64,000 bases of DNA from Streptomyces rubradiris. GTDB lineage: Bacteria; Actinomycetota; Actinomycetes; Streptomycetales; Streptomycetaceae. Location of the stretch: contig NZ_BNEA01000007.1 in assembly GCF_016860525.1 (NCBI RefSeq), positions 248,001 through 312,000 of the forward strand. Direction: 5' to 3'. Below are positions 48,685-57,763 of the stretch, piece after piece. The first letter of the stretch is position 1. Every line of letters begins with the position of its first letter. A program made the translations under genes and the position numbers. Below the pieces are notes generated by a model, which was not told the origin of the DNA, did not search any database, and was given only the letters and a program-made list of their open reading frames with translations.

Positions 48685-48737
48685 TCGAGCGGGCCTTCGT
48701 CCGGCGCCGCCGCTTCCCCTTGTTCTGGAATGATCAG

Positions 48738-49709
48738 TCAGGAACGGGGTCCCGCGGCGCGGCGCAGCCGGTTGGCGATCGCGAGCCCCAGTCCCTCCTC
48801 CGCCGGCAGGGACGCCACGATGAGGTCGCAGCCCCGCTGGTCGAGGTCGCGCAGCAGCCCGTACAGCCCGCGCGCGTAGGCGGCCATCGAATCGGGGACG
48901 GTCTCCACGACGTGCGTCTTCACCGAGGTGCCGGCGAGCGAGGGCGGAAGCAGGACACCCACCTGATGTCCCAGCTCCTGGGCCTGCTCCGCCTCGGCGA
49001 CGACCTTCTCCGGCTCGACCAGGACGACCCGCGCACGGGGCGCGTAGTGGGACGGGTGCTGGCCCGGCACCCGGACATGGCTCGTGGTGGGGACGGCGAC
49101 CGGGTGCCCCAGCACCGCTTCGAGTTCCTCGCGGGTCACCCCGCCGGGCCGGAGGATGCTCGGGATCTCGCCCGTGGCGTCGACGATGGTCGACTCGACA
49201 CCGACCTCGCAGGCGCCGCCGTCCAGCACGAAGTCGATGGCATCACCGAGCTCCGCGCGGACGTGGTGCGCCGTGGTGGGGCTGACCGAGCCGAAGCGGT
49301 TGGCGGACGGAGCCGTGACACCGCCGCCGAAGGCCGCCAGCAGCGCGAGTGCCACGGGATGGTCGGGCACGCGCACGGCCACCGTCTCCAGGCCGCCGGT
49401 CGCTTCCAGGGGCACCCGCCGGCCGCGCCGCAGGACCAGCGTGAGGGGGCCCGGCCAGAAGTGCTCGGCAAGCAGGCGCGCCGTCGCGGGCACCTCTTCG
49501 ACCCACGCGTCCAGATGCTCCGCGCCACCGATGTGGACGATCAGCGGGTGGGTGGGCGGGCGCCCCTTGACCTGGAAGATGCGCGAGACGGCGGCGGGGT
49601 CCTCGGCGTTGGCGCCCAGACCGTAGACGGTCTCGGTCGGGAGCGCCACCAGGCCCCCGGCGCGCAGCACCTCGGCCGCCTTCTCGATGTCACTGGTTGT
49701 TGCCTTCAC
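48738..49709 (-). CDS. Threonylcarbamoyl-AMP synthase (Sua5/YwlC type)
   Basis: 323 aa from GTG at 49709. The N-terminal YrdC domain has VALPTETVYGLGANAEDPAAV, IFQVKGRPPTHPLIVHI, TVAVRVPDHPVA and TAPSANRFGSVSPTT, which bind threonine, ATP and bicarbonate. SILRPGGVTREEL is followed by a C-terminal Sua5 domain (about 220-323; VRVPGQHPSHYAPRARVVLV). It makes threonylcarbamoyl-AMP for the t6A modification of tRNAs. The two-domain length is normal. An extra in-frame start at 49775 lacks a ribosome binding site. Downstream of the cyanase gene on the same strand, ending at a strong hairpin. Confidence 0.9.
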   Translation of the reverse strand: MKATTSDIEKAAEVLRAGGLVALPTETVYGLGANAEDPAAVSRIFQVKGRPPTHPLIVHIGGAEHLDAWVEEVPATARLLAEHFWPGPLTLVLRRGRRVPLEATGGLETVAVRVPDHPVALALLAAFGGGVTAPSANRFGSVSPTTAHHVRAELGDAIDFVLDGGACEVGVESTIVDATGEIPSILRPGGVTREELEAVLGHPVAVPTTSHVRVPGQHPSHYAPRARVVLVEPEKVVAEAEQAQELGHQVGVLLPPSLAGTSVKTHVVETVPDSMAAYARGLYGLLRDLDQRGCDLIVASLPAEEGLGLAIANRLRRAAGPRS

Positions 49710-49834
49710 GCGGGCAATTCTCTCACCGCCCCGCGCGGCCCCGGCCCACGGCACCGGCGGCCCCCTGCCCGGCATATCCGGATCACGCCGGTGCCCGCGG
49801 CGCCGCCGGGACGGAATCCGCGCGGAGCGGGTGC

Positions 49835-50305
49835 TCAGAAGGGCTTGGTCGGCAGGTACTTGCCGTCCAGGGTGATCACCGCGCGCTCGCCGCCCTCGGG
49901 GTCGGCGACCTTCTTCACATCCAGCTTGAAGTTGATCGCGGAGATGATGCCGTCACCGAACTGCTCGTGCACGAGTGCCTTCAGGGTGGTGCCGTAGACC
50001 TGGAGCATTTCGTAGAAGCGGTAGATCGTCGGGTCGGTGGGGACGGAGCCGGGGATGGAGCCGCGGGTGGGAATGGTCTGCAGGAGCATCACCGCTTCCG
50101 CGTCCAGGTCCAGCAGCTCGGCGACGGCCTCGGCCGGCCCTTCCGGCAGGGCGTGCTGGCCGAGCACGGCGGCGGTGGTGAAGGCCACCGACAGACCCGA
50201 GGCCTCGGCGATCTGCTCCCAGGACAGGTTCTTGCGCGTCTTGGCCTCGACCGCCTTCACGGCGAGGGCCTGACGGGCGGCGGGGTCGAACTGGGCGTGC
50301 ACCAT
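49835..50305 (-). CDS. cynS: Cyanate hydratase (cyanase)
   Basis: 156 aa from ATG at 50305. The catalytic triad is at exactly the E. coli positions: Arg96 and Glu99 in [12 protein letters not shown] and Ser122 in DGIISAINF. The N-terminal helical domain ([34 protein letters not shown]) and the C-terminal GKYLPTKPF are standard. The decamer converts cyanate and bicarbonate to CO2 and carbamate, which decays to ammonia. The carbonic anhydrase gene just upstream returns the CO2 as bicarbonate. It lies 53 nt after that gene and should be co-transcribed. Confidence 0.97.
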   Translation of the reverse strand: MVHAQFDPAARQALAVKAVEAKTRKNLSWEQIAEASGLSVAFTTAAVLGQHALPEGPAEAVAELLDLDAEAVMLLQTIPTRGSIPGSVPTDPTIYRFYEMLQVYGTTLKALVHEQFGDGIISAINFKLDVKKVADPEGGERAVITLDGKYLPTKPF

Positions 50306-50358
50306 GAGAATCACGTTCCTTACGGGATATGTCGCGGGGAGTCCGCGAGCAGGGGAGG

Positions 50359-50970
50359 TCAGGACGCCAGGGCGGCCGGGTCGCCGGTGGGGGTGAGGAC
50401 CTCGACGCGGCCGGTGGGGATGTCGTAGACCCAGCCGTGCGGGGTGAGCGTCCGCTCCGCCAGGGCGCGGGCGACCGAGGGGTGGGTGGCCAGGTTGGCC
50501 AGTTGCGCGAGCACGTTGTGCCGTACCAGCGCGTCGACGTCGCCGCCCCGGGCGGCACGGGCCCGGGAGGCGTCGGCGTGCCGCAGCCAGCCGGCGATCG
50601 CCTGGGTGCCGGACAGGTCGTGGCACCGGGCCAGGGCGGTCATCGCGCCGCACGCCGAATGGCCGCACACCACGACGTCCCGCACGCCCAGGACCGCGAC
50701 GGCGTACTCGACGCTCGCCGCGACCCCGTCCGGGCAGGGGCCGTGGGCGGGCACGAGGTTGCCGGCGGTGCGGACGACGAACAGCTCGCCCGGCTCACTG
50801 CCGGTGATCAGCTCCGGGACGACACGGGCGTCCGAACAGCTGATGAACAGGGTGTGCGGGCTGTGCTGTCCGGCCAAGCGGGCGAAGAGGCCCTCCTTGG
50901 CCGGGAAGACGTCCCGCTGGAACCGCGCGACGCCCTCGGCGAGATCATGCACGGGGTCACTTCCCTTCAC
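50359..50970 (-). CDS. cynT: Beta-class carbonic anhydrase of the cyanate operon
   Basis: 203 aa from the GTG at 50970, which has GGGGGG eight nt upstream; a GTG three codons earlier sits directly on that motif. Zinc ligands C45, H104 and C107 with the Asp47/Arg49 pair ([21 protein letters not shown]) define a beta-carbonic anhydrase. It hydrates CO2 so that bicarbonate is not lost during cyanate breakdown. First gene of the cynT-cynS operon, divergent from the LysR regulator. Confidence 0.93.
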   Translation of the reverse strand: MKGSDPVHDLAEGVARFQRDVFPAKEGLFARLAGQHSPHTLFISCSDARVVPELITGSEPGELFVVRTAGNLVPAHGPCPDGVAASVEYAVAVLGVRDVVVCGHSACGAMTALARCHDLSGTQAIAGWLRHADASRARAARGGDVDALVRHNVLAQLANLATHPSVARALAERTLTPHGWVYDIPTGRVEVLTPTGDPAALAS

Positions 50971-51039
50971 ATGGGTCACCCCCCTTGGACGGGTGCGCCG
51001 CCCTCACCGGGCCGGCGCACCCCACCCTGCCCGACCGGT

Positions 51040-51092
51040 ACCTATAGCGTCCAAGACTTGCTGGGCCTAGCACCTATAGATCTCACCTATAG
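51040..51092. promoter_or_regulatory. Divergent cyn promoter region with three ACCTATAG repeats
   Basis: ACCTATAG occurs at 51040-51047, 51072-51079 and 51085-51092 in the 129-bp gap between the cynT-like gene and the LysR gene. The last two copies are 13 bp apart; CTATAG is itself palindromic. They are AT-rich islands in a GC-rich region and could be both -10 elements and binding sites for the LysR-type regulator. Confidence 0.75.
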
Positions 51093-51099
51093 TCGCGGT

Positions 51100-51990
51100 A
51101 TGGCCCTGGAACTGCGCCACCTGCGCTATCTGATCGCCGTGGCGGAGAACGGCACCTTCACCCGCGCCGCCGAAGAGCTGCACATCTCCCAGCCCACCCT
51201 CTCCCAGCAGATCAAGCAGCTCGAACGGATGCTGGGGGCGCAACTGCTGGACCGGACCGGCCGTACCGTGCGCCTCACGGACGCCGGCGAGGCGTACGTC
51301 CACCACGCCCGCCGCGCCCTGCGCGACCTCGCCGCCGCCGAGCGCGCCGTCCACGACGTGCGGGACCTCAGCCGCGGTCATCTGCGCCTCGCCGTCACCC
51401 CCACCTTCACCGCCTACCTCACCGGCCCGCTCGCCGCCGAGCTCCACAGCCGCCACCCCGGCATCACCCTGACCCTGCGGGAGATGGCCCAGGACCGCAT
51501 CGAGGCCGGCCTGCTCGCCGACGACATCGACCTCGGCATCGCCTTCACCGGAACGCACCTGCCCGGCATCACCGCCACCGAGCTGTTCACCGAGTCCCTC
51601 ACCTTGGTCACCAGCGCCCGCCAGCCCGCCGACGGCCACCGCGCACTGCCCGTGGAACACCTCGCCCGGATGCAACTGGCCCTGCTCACCGGCGACTTCG
51701 CCACCCGCACCCACATCGACGACTACTTCGCCCAGCACGGCATCAGCCCCCGCACGGCGGTGGAGGCGAACTCCATCCAGGCCCTCACGGCGATCGTCCA
51801 GCGCACCACGCTGGCCACCGTCCTGCCCGACGCCATCGCCCACGACCACCCCCATCTCACCCTCGTCCCCCTCGACCCGCCCCTGCCGGTGCGCACCGTC
51901 GCGCTCCTCACCCGCACCGACGCCTACCAGAGCGCCGCCGCCCGCGCCTTCACCGGCCTCACCCACGACCTCGTCCGCGCGCGGGGGTGA
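51100..51990 (+). CDS. cynR: LysR-family regulator of the cyanate operon
   Basis: 296 aa from ATG at 51100. N-terminal HTH: LELRHLRYLIAVAENGTFTRAAEELHISQPTLSQQIKQLERMLGAQLLDR. The C-terminal part is a LysR substrate-binding domain (HLRLAVTPTFTAYLTGPLAAELHSRHPGITLTLREM ... DIDLGIAFTG), ending near PVRTVALLTR. Divergence from cynT-cynS and the protein's similarity to CynR make it the likely cyanate-sensing activator. The open frame extending to 50329 is shadow sequence. Confidence 0.9.
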   Translation: MALELRHLRYLIAVAENGTFTRAAEELHISQPTLSQQIKQLERMLGAQLLDRTGRTVRLTDAGEAYVHHARRALRDLAAAERAVHDVRDLSRGHLRLAVTPTFTAYLTGPLAAELHSRHPGITLTLREMAQDRIEAGLLADDIDLGIAFTGTHLPGITATELFTESLTLVTSARQPADGHRALPVEHLARMQLALLTGDFATRTHIDDYFAQHGISPRTAVEANSIQALTAIVQRTTLATVLPDAIAHDHPHLTLVPLDPPLPVRTVALLTRTDAYQSAAARAFTGLTHDLVRARG

Positions 51991-52264
51991 CGTCCTGGCC
52001 AACGGGGCTGATTTCGGCGCGAGTTGCTCCGAGACCGTCGGGGGGCGGGACGCTTTCCAGGATGGTGGCGTTTCATGCGCCGGCCGTCGGATTCCCTCCT
52101 TTCGTGTGCATGCCCCCGGCTTTCCGCGCCGGGGCGACGGGGGCGCGCCGATAGTGGTCGGGCCGCAGGGCCGGGATCGCCGACGTCCGCCGGACGGTTC
52201 CTCAGCGCTCCGGACGGTCCTCGGTCATCCGCCACACCGCTCTTCCGTCGTAAGGGGACACATC

Positions 52265-52801
52265 ATGCCCACCACCGAGGCGAACGACCGCGTCCGGCTC
52301 GTCTTCTCCCTGTTCGACGCCGACGGCAACGGCGTCCTGGAAGCTGACGACTTCGAGCTGATGGGCACGCGGGTCACCGCGGCGGTGCCCGAGGCCGGCG
52401 ACAACGCGAAGAGCAGGCTGCTCGACGCCTTCCGCGGCTACTGGCGGACACTCGTCCGGGAGCTGGACGCCGACGGTGACGGGCGGGTCAGCCCCGAGGA
52501 GTTCACCGCGATCGTGCTCGACCCGGAGCGGTTCGACGCCACGGTCGACGAGTTCGCCGACGCCCTCGCCACCATCGGCGACCCGGACGGCGACGGCTTC
52601 GTCGAGCGCGCGCACTTCACCGCCCTGATGACGGCCATCGGATTCCAGCGCCCCAACATCGACGCCCTGTTCGACGCCTTCCAGCCCGTCGACGGCGTCC
52701 GCGTCCCCGTGGCCACCTGGGCGGACGGCATCAGGGACTACTACCGTCCGGAGAAGGCCGGCATCCCCGGTGACCACCTCACCGCGGGCACCACCCGATG
52801 A
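52265..52801 (+). CDS. EF-hand calcium-binding protein (calerythrin-like)
   Basis: 178 aa from ATG at 52265. Three canonical loops: D18ADGNGVLEADD29, D68ADGDGRVSPEE79 and D106PDGDGFVERAH117. The third has His at position 12 instead of Glu/Asp and may bind weakly. A fourth half-loop may exist near AFQPVDGVRVPVATW. This resembles the four-EF-hand calerythrin type of cytosolic calcium buffer or sensor found in Streptomyces. The stop overlaps the start of the next gene by ATGA, so it opens a four-gene operon. A calcium sensor leading an operon of small-molecule enzymes is unusual. Confidence 0.92.
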   Translation: MPTTEANDRVRLVFSLFDADGNGVLEADDFELMGTRVTAAVPEAGDNAKSRLLDAFRGYWRTLVRELDADGDGRVSPEEFTAIVLDPERFDATVDEFADALATIGDPDGDGFVERAHFTALMTAIGFQRPNIDALFDAFQPVDGVRVPVATWADGIRDYYRPEKAGIPGDHLTAGTTR

Positions 52802-53931
52802 ACCTCCCCCAAGTCGCCCCGGCCGGACGGGAGTCGGGCACGGAGCGACCCGTCGTCGGACTGGCGGTGGGCCGGGGCACCGGGCCCGAGGTCGCGGACG
52901 TCTTCGAGCGGGTGCTCGGCTCGTTGACCGCCGGGCATCCGCACGGCGTGGCGATCGAGCGCTCCCCCCGCCTCTACCACTCGTACCAGTCGCTGCGCGC
53001 CGAACGGGACGTGGCCAGGATCCAGGCGCTGACCGCCGAGGACGCCGACCATTACGAGCGGTTCTGCCGCACCGTGGCCGCCCGTGGCACCCGGGCGGTC
53101 TTCCGTACGGCCGTCAACGCCCAGTCGCTCTACCTCGTCCGGCAGCGGCTGCGCTGTGTGAAGGTCGATCTCCTCACCGGCGCCGGTCGCTCGCTGCTGC
53201 TGGTGCGCGACCAGGCCCAGGGGTTCTACACCGGGGTCAACCGGCACGCGCACGGCGAGGTCACCCGCACCATGACCTTCAGCCGTGAGATCACCGAGGC
53301 CGTGGTCACGTACGCCCTGCGCCGGGCCCGGCGCGAGTGGCCGGACGGTCCCCCGGACCGCATCGTCATGGCCTACAAGTTCCACCTGCTGGACGGCGCC
53401 CTGGACACCTGGGTGGCCGAACTCGCGGACCGGCTCGGCATACGCGTCGACCTGTTCCAGCCGGACACGGTCAACCGCAATCTGATCACCCACGGGCTGC
53501 CCGACCGCACGCTGGTCGTCGCCGGGAACGAGTGGGCCGACATCATGCACGTCATGCTGCTCGACCGGTTCGGCAGCGACCGGCAGGAGAGCCGCTGCAC
53601 CGAGAACGTCTGCCTCGATCCCGGGCTGTCCGGCCTGGTCGAGTACCAGACGGTCCACGGGTCCGCCGACGACCTCGCCGGCCGGGACCTCGTCAACCCG
53701 GTGGCCACGATCCGCGCCGCGGCGCTCGTCGCGGAGCGCCACGCCGGGTGCGGCGGGGCGGTACGGGCCACCGAGCAGGCCCTGCGCGCCCTGGACGAGC
53801 GGGGTGTGCGCACCCCGGACCTCGGCGGGCGGCACTCCACCAGTGCCGTGGTCGACGCCCTGCTCGCCCTGCTCGACACCTCGCGGACCGGCGGGGCCCA
53901 GAAGGACGACGCCCTGGCCGGCGGGTCATGA
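52798..53931 (+). CDS. Isocitrate/isopropylmalate dehydrogenase-like protein, diverged
   Basis: 377 aa. The fold is that of decarboxylating beta-hydroxyacid dehydrogenases: VVGLAVGRGTGPEVADVFERVL (start motif GxGxGPE), KVDLLTGAGRSLLLVRDQAQGFYTGV, MTFSREITEAVVTYALRRARREW, YKFHLLDGALDTWVAELADRLG and ADIMHVMLLDRFGS in the place of the metal-binding DxxxxxMLxxPxxFD core. Conserved metal-ligand Asp and the Tyr/Lys pair are partly altered, so the substrate is probably not isocitrate or isopropylmalate. Overlaps the EF-hand gene and the next gene by ATGA each. Confidence 0.75.
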   Translation: MNLPQVAPAGRESGTERPVVGLAVGRGTGPEVADVFERVLGSLTAGHPHGVAIERSPRLYHSYQSLRAERDVARIQALTAEDADHYERFCRTVAARGTRAVFRTAVNAQSLYLVRQRLRCVKVDLLTGAGRSLLLVRDQAQGFYTGVNRHAHGEVTRTMTFSREITEAVVTYALRRARREWPDGPPDRIVMAYKFHLLDGALDTWVAELADRLGIRVDLFQPDTVNRNLITHGLPDRTLVVAGNEWADIMHVMLLDRFGSDRQESRCTENVCLDPGLSGLVEYQTVHGSADDLAGRDLVNPVATIRAAALVAERHAGCGGAVRATEQALRALDERGVRTPDLGGRHSTSAVVDALLALLDTSRTGGAQKDDALAGGS

Positions 53932-54572
53932 CCGGCGCGGAACCGGACAGGACGGCCCTGGTGGTCGTGGACCTGCAGAACGACTTCTGCGCCGGCCCGG
54001 CGGCCCTGGCCCGCTTCGGCGAGGACGTGGCCGTGCTGGAACGGGCCGCCGCCGGCTGTGTCCGGGCGGTGGCCCGGGCGCGCGAGCGCGGCGTGGAGGT
54101 GCTCTTCGTACGCTTCGTCGGCGACCCCGAACACCAGGGGCCCGGCTGGCGGTTGCGGGACCGTACGCTCGGCAAGCGGCCCAAGTGCCTGGAGGGTTCA
54201 TGGGGTGCGCGGTTCCACGCCGTCGTCCCGGCCCCGGGCGAGCGGGTGTTCACCAAGCGCGCCTGCTTCGACGCCTTCCTGTCCGACGGCTTCGAGGAGT
54301 ACCTCCGCGCGCGGGGCGTGAGCCATGTGGTCCTCGCCGGGCTGTACGCGGACGTGTGCGTGGACACCACGGCCCGCACGGCGTTCCAGAAGGGCTTCCA
54401 CGTCACCGTCCTGACGGACTGCACGGCCGCGCTGCACCTGCCGTACGACGCCGTGCTGGGGTTCATGCGGCTCGTCTACGGCGCCCGGACCACCACCGCG
54501 GACGACCCCCGGGCATGGACCGCGCCGGTGTACCGAGCCGAGGAGGAGACGTGCGTACGGCCGCCGGACTGA
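53928..54572 (+). CDS. Isochorismatase-like cysteine hydrolase
   Basis: 214 aa from ATG at 53928. The Asp-Lys-Cys triad is complete: D15 in VVVDLQNDF, K110 in VFTKRACFDAF and C144 in LYADVCVDTTARTAFQKGF. The family splits amides, isochorismate or carbamoyl-type bonds. The preceding VTVLTDCTAAL-like segment is also typical. The start overlaps the dehydrogenase stop by ATGA. The next gene starts inside its last codons, so the whole operon is translationally coupled. The reaction is not predictable. Confidence 0.88.
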   Translation: MTGAEPDRTALVVVDLQNDFCAGPAALARFGEDVAVLERAAAGCVRAVARARERGVEVLFVRFVGDPEHQGPGWRLRDRTLGKRPKCLEGSWGARFHAVVPAPGERVFTKRACFDAFLSDGFEEYLRARGVSHVVLAGLYADVCVDTTARTAFQKGFHVTVLTDCTAALHLPYDAVLGFMRLVYGARTTTADDPRAWTAPVYRAEEETCVRPPD

Positions 54573-55465
54573 GCCCCGCTGTCGCGGCGGGTGTGGGCCG
54601 CACGGCCCTGCTGGTGGCCGCGGCCCGGGCCATCGAGACGCACCGCCCCGACGCCCTGGCCCGGGATCCGTTCGCGGAGCACTTCGTGCGCGCGGCGCCG
54701 GCCTCGGCCGGCTGGCCGGTCCGCCCGGAGCAGGTGCCCGCCGGCGAGGCCGACCCGCTGTGGGGCCGGCTCGGGCGGTACTTCGGCCTGCGCACCCGCG
54801 TCCTGGACGACCACCTGCTCCGCGCGGCGCGCCAGGGCGTCCGGCAGGTGGTCCTGCTGGGGGCGGGCCTGGACTGCCGGGCGTTCCGGCTCGACTGGCC
54901 GCCGGGCTGTGTGATCCACGAGGTGGACACGGCCGGGATGCTGACGTTCAAACAAGCGGTACTCGACCGGATCGGCGCCGCTCCCAGGGCCGGACGCCGG
55001 GTCCTTACGGCCGATCTACGGCTCGACTGGTCCGAGGCCCTGCTGAAGACGGGTTTCGACGCCGCCGCGCCCACCGCGTGGCTCGCCGAGGGGCTGTTGC
55101 TCTACCTCCCGGCGGCTGCCGAACGCCGTCTCGTGGCCACGATCGACCGGCTGAGCGCCGTGGGCAGTTCGCTGGCGTACGAGGTGAAGCCGGGCGTCGA
55201 GGCACCGCGGGTACGGGCCAGTGCCGTCTATGCCGCCGCCAGGCAGCGGACCGGCATCGACCTGCTCGCCCTGTTCGACGGCGGGACCCGTCCCGACACG
55301 GCGGGTGAACTCACCGCCCGCGGCTGGACGGTGGCCACGCACACGCCGTACGACTTCACCGCCGTACACGGCCGTGGCCCCCGCCCGGAACCGAACGACG
55401 CCCTGGCCGCCAACCGTTGGTGCTTCGCCACCCTCCCTTGCCCCTCGTCCGGCCCACGACCCTGA
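54551..55465 (+). CDS. SAM-dependent methyltransferase (leucine carboxyl / Ppm1-like family)
   Basis: 304 aa from GTG at 54551, with GGAGGAG a few nt upstream; it overlaps the preceding gene by 22 nt. GRTALLVAAARAIETHRPDALARDPFAEHFV is the conserved N-terminal motif of the PPM1/TIGR00027 family. The SAM motif reads QVVLLGAGLDCRAFRLDWP, followed by the second-strand acidic residue HEVDT, and the post-motif segment AWLAEGLLLYLP is standard. These enzymes methylate carboxylates or hydroxyls and are frequent in natural product loci. Last gene of the operon. Confidence 0.88.
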   Translation: MRTAAGLSPAVAAGVGRTALLVAAARAIETHRPDALARDPFAEHFVRAAPASAGWPVRPEQVPAGEADPLWGRLGRYFGLRTRVLDDHLLRAARQGVRQVVLLGAGLDCRAFRLDWPPGCVIHEVDTAGMLTFKQAVLDRIGAAPRAGRRVLTADLRLDWSEALLKTGFDAAAPTAWLAEGLLLYLPAAAERRLVATIDRLSAVGSSLAYEVKPGVEAPRVRASAVYAAARQRTGIDLLALFDGGTRPDTAGELTARGWTVATHTPYDFTAVHGRGPRPEPNDALAANRWCFATLPCPSSGPRP

Positions 55466-55663
55466 ACGGATGTCCTCGGCAACCGGCGGGTGCGCGGGCC
55501 GAATTGGCTTGCCGGCCGGAAGAATGCCGTCCTAAGGTGAGGGCACTTCGATGAGAGGCTCCCCCGGAAGTACGCCGCAGAGCGGGAGCGTCCCACCTCC
55601 CTGAGGTGCCGGAGGGGCGGCAGTTGTCCTTGTCGACCCTTCCTGCCTGTCGGAGGCTCCTTC

Positions 55664-56509
55664 ATGAACGTCGGTATCGGACTGCCCATCGGCGACCCCG
55701 CCACTCTGCTCACGTGGGCCCGGCGCGCCGAAGCCGGTCCTTTCAGCACACTCGGACTGCTCGACCGACTCGTCCACCACAACCCGGAGCCCTTGGTGGC
55801 CCTCGCCGTTCTCGCGGGCGCGACCTCCCGCATCCGGGTCCAGACCGAGGTGCTCCTCGCCCCGCTGCGGGATACGGCCCTCCTGGCCAAGCAGGCCGCC
55901 ACGCTGGACCGGATGACCGGTGGTCGCCTGGTCCTCGGCCTGGGCATCGGTGGCCGGGACGACGATCACCGGGTCACGGGCATCGACAAGCGCACCCGAG
56001 GCCGGCGCCTGGACGAGCAGATGGCGGTGCTGCGCCGCCTGTGGTCGGGCCGGCCGTACGGCGACGGGGCCGGCCCGATCGGCCCCGCTCCCGCCCGCCC
56101 CGGCGGCCCCGAAGTGCTGTTTGGCGGTTTCCAGCCCGCCGCGCTGGAACGCGTCGCACGCTGGGGCGATGGTTTCCTCTCCGCGGCGGAGCCGTCCTGG
56201 GCAGGCGGCTTGTTCGAGACCGTCCGCGCGTTCTGGAAGGAGTACGGGCGCAACGGCGAACCTCGCATCGTCGCACAGGTCAATGTCGCACTCGGCCCCG
56301 AAGAGACCGTCGCCGACGCCCGGGCCGCCATGCACGCCTACTACGCCTTCACCGGCATGGCCGACCGGATGGTGGCCGGGCTGCTCACCACGCCCTCCGG
56401 AATCCGCGCCGCGATCACCGCCTTCACCGACCTGGGCGCCGACGAGGTCATGCTCTACTGCCACGGCCTCGACCCCGACCAGGTAGACCGTCTCGCCGAC
56501 ATCCTCTGA
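55664..56509 (+). CDS. LLM-class flavin/F420-dependent oxidoreductase
   Basis: 281 aa. Luciferase-like barrel: GIGLPIGDPATLLTWARRAEAGPFSTLGLLDRL, LAGATSRIRVQTEVLLAPLRDTALLAKQAATLDRMTGGRLVLGLGIGG and the C-terminal FTDLGADEVMLYC are characteristic. Whether F420 or FMN is the cofactor is not clear; Streptomyces members of this branch mostly use F420. It has GGAGG ten nt upstream of the ATG at 55664. A 198-nt gap separates it from the methyltransferase operon, so it probably has its own promoter. Confidence 0.85.
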   Translation: MNVGIGLPIGDPATLLTWARRAEAGPFSTLGLLDRLVHHNPEPLVALAVLAGATSRIRVQTEVLLAPLRDTALLAKQAATLDRMTGGRLVLGLGIGGRDDDHRVTGIDKRTRGRRLDEQMAVLRRLWSGRPYGDGAGPIGPAPARPGGPEVLFGGFQPAALERVARWGDGFLSAAEPSWAGGLFETVRAFWKEYGRNGEPRIVAQVNVALGPEETVADARAAMHAYYAFTGMADRMVAGLLTTPSGIRAAITAFTDLGADEVMLYCHGLDPDQVDRLADIL

Positions 56510-56725
56510 GGGCTCGGGACACACCGCGCGGGCGACCGTGAACGCACGTCCCCGCACCGCTGGGGCGTGCGGGTCGGCGATGTCCGTTCCCCACCTGCCT
56601 CGGCGGCCTGGGTGATGCCCGCGCCGCCCCACGTCCGTCGAGGGCCGGCCTCTGCTGCCCCGAGGCCGGCGGCCGAGCGGGGAATGGCCGGTGCGGCCGG
56701 CGTGTGGCGCCGATAGCCTGCACGG

Positions 56726-57763
56726 GTGGAACAGCGTACGGGGCGAGTCATCGCGACGGTCGTCGGTGCCGCGGTGGGTGACGCGCTGGGGGCCCCTTTC
56801 GAGTTCGGTCCCCCGGGTGCGTTCTCCGCCCGGTTCCCGGAGCCGGGGTGCGGTGGAGAGATGTGCGGAGGCGGCGGCTGGGAACCGGGCGAGGCCACGG
56901 ACGACACGCAGATGGCCGTACTGGTCGCGGAGTCGCTCCTGCGGCAGGGCAAACTTGACCTGCCCGACATCTTCGCCCGTTTCCAGCGGTGGGCGGCGGC
57001 CGAACCCAAAGACATCGGGTTGCAGACCGAGGACGTGCTGACGAACGGCATGCCGTGGGATCTGGCCGCCGCGCTGCACTTCCAGGTCAACCGGCGAGCG
57101 GCCGGCAACGGCTCGTTGATGAGGGCCTCGACCTCCGCGGTCTGCTTCGCGCGTGCCGGTCGTACGGCCACGATGGATGCCGCCCGGCGCATCGCCGCCC
57201 TCACCCATGGCGACCGCGCCGCCTGGGAAGGCACCGCCATATTCCACGAACTCGTCCGCCTCGCGCTGGAGGGCGCCGACCCGCTCGCCGCCCTTCCCGG
57301 TGTGCCGGCCGCCGTTCATCCCGACCACCGCCGGCGATACGGTACGGTCCTCGCCGCCGACTGGCACCCGGAGCAGGCCACCGAGTTCAACGGCGCGGTC
57401 TGGCCCTGTCTGGGGACGGCGGTCTGGGCCCTGCGCACCACGACCACCTTCGAGGACGCCCTGCGCGCGGCCGTCGACGTCGGCGGGGACACGGACACCG
57501 TCGCCGCGGTCACCGGAGGGCTCGCGGGCGCGTGTCACGGATGGGAAGCGATCCCCGCGCGCTGGACCGATCCCTTGCACGTGCCCTTGCCGGGGTTCGG
57601 CGGACGGGTACTGCGGTCGGCGGATCTGGCCGATCTCGCGCACCGCCTCGGGGCCGGACTGGAGCGCCCAGCAGTACCGCGGCGTTGGGTGCCGCGTCCG
57701 CCATGCCGTCCCCGGCGCCGAGGACGCCGGACAGGCCGTCCATCGCCCAGTACGGGCGGGTGA
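56726..57763 (+). CDS. ADP-ribosylglycohydrolase (DraG-like), 3' end apparently altered
   Basis: Open frame of 345 codons from GTG at 56726. The di-metal motifs are AAVGDALGAPFEFGPPG at the start, ATDDTQM in the middle and VGGDTDTVAAVTGGLAGAC near the end. It removes ADP-ribose from proteins or small molecules. The final 30 or so residues (from about ERPAVPRRWVPRPP) are Arg/Pro-rich and coincide on the other strand with the end of an ABC-2 permease remnant, so the native C-terminus seems to be lost at a junction near 57662. All catalytic motifs lie upstream of this point, so the enzyme may still work. Confidence 0.85.
   Translation: MEQRTGRVIATVVGAAVGDALGAPFEFGPPGAFSARFPEPGCGGEMCGGGGWEPGEATDDTQMAVLVAESLLRQGKLDLPDIFARFQRWAAAEPKDIGLQTEDVLTNGMPWDLAAALHFQVNRRAAGNGSLMRASTSAVCFARAGRTATMDAARRIAALTHGDRAAWEGTAIFHELVRLALEGADPLAALPGVPAAVHPDHRRRYGTVLAADWHPEQATEFNGAVWPCLGTAVWALRTTTTFEDALRAAVDVGGDTDTVAAVTGGLAGACHGWEAIPARWTDPLHVPLPGFGGRVLRSADLADLAHRLGAGLERPAVPRRWVPRPPCRPRRRGRRTGRPSPSTGG

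Noticed and set aside
55530..55550. CCTAAGGTGAGGGCAC-like sequence that recalls an iron box
   Set aside because: Only half of the palindrome matches and no iron gene is adjacent.
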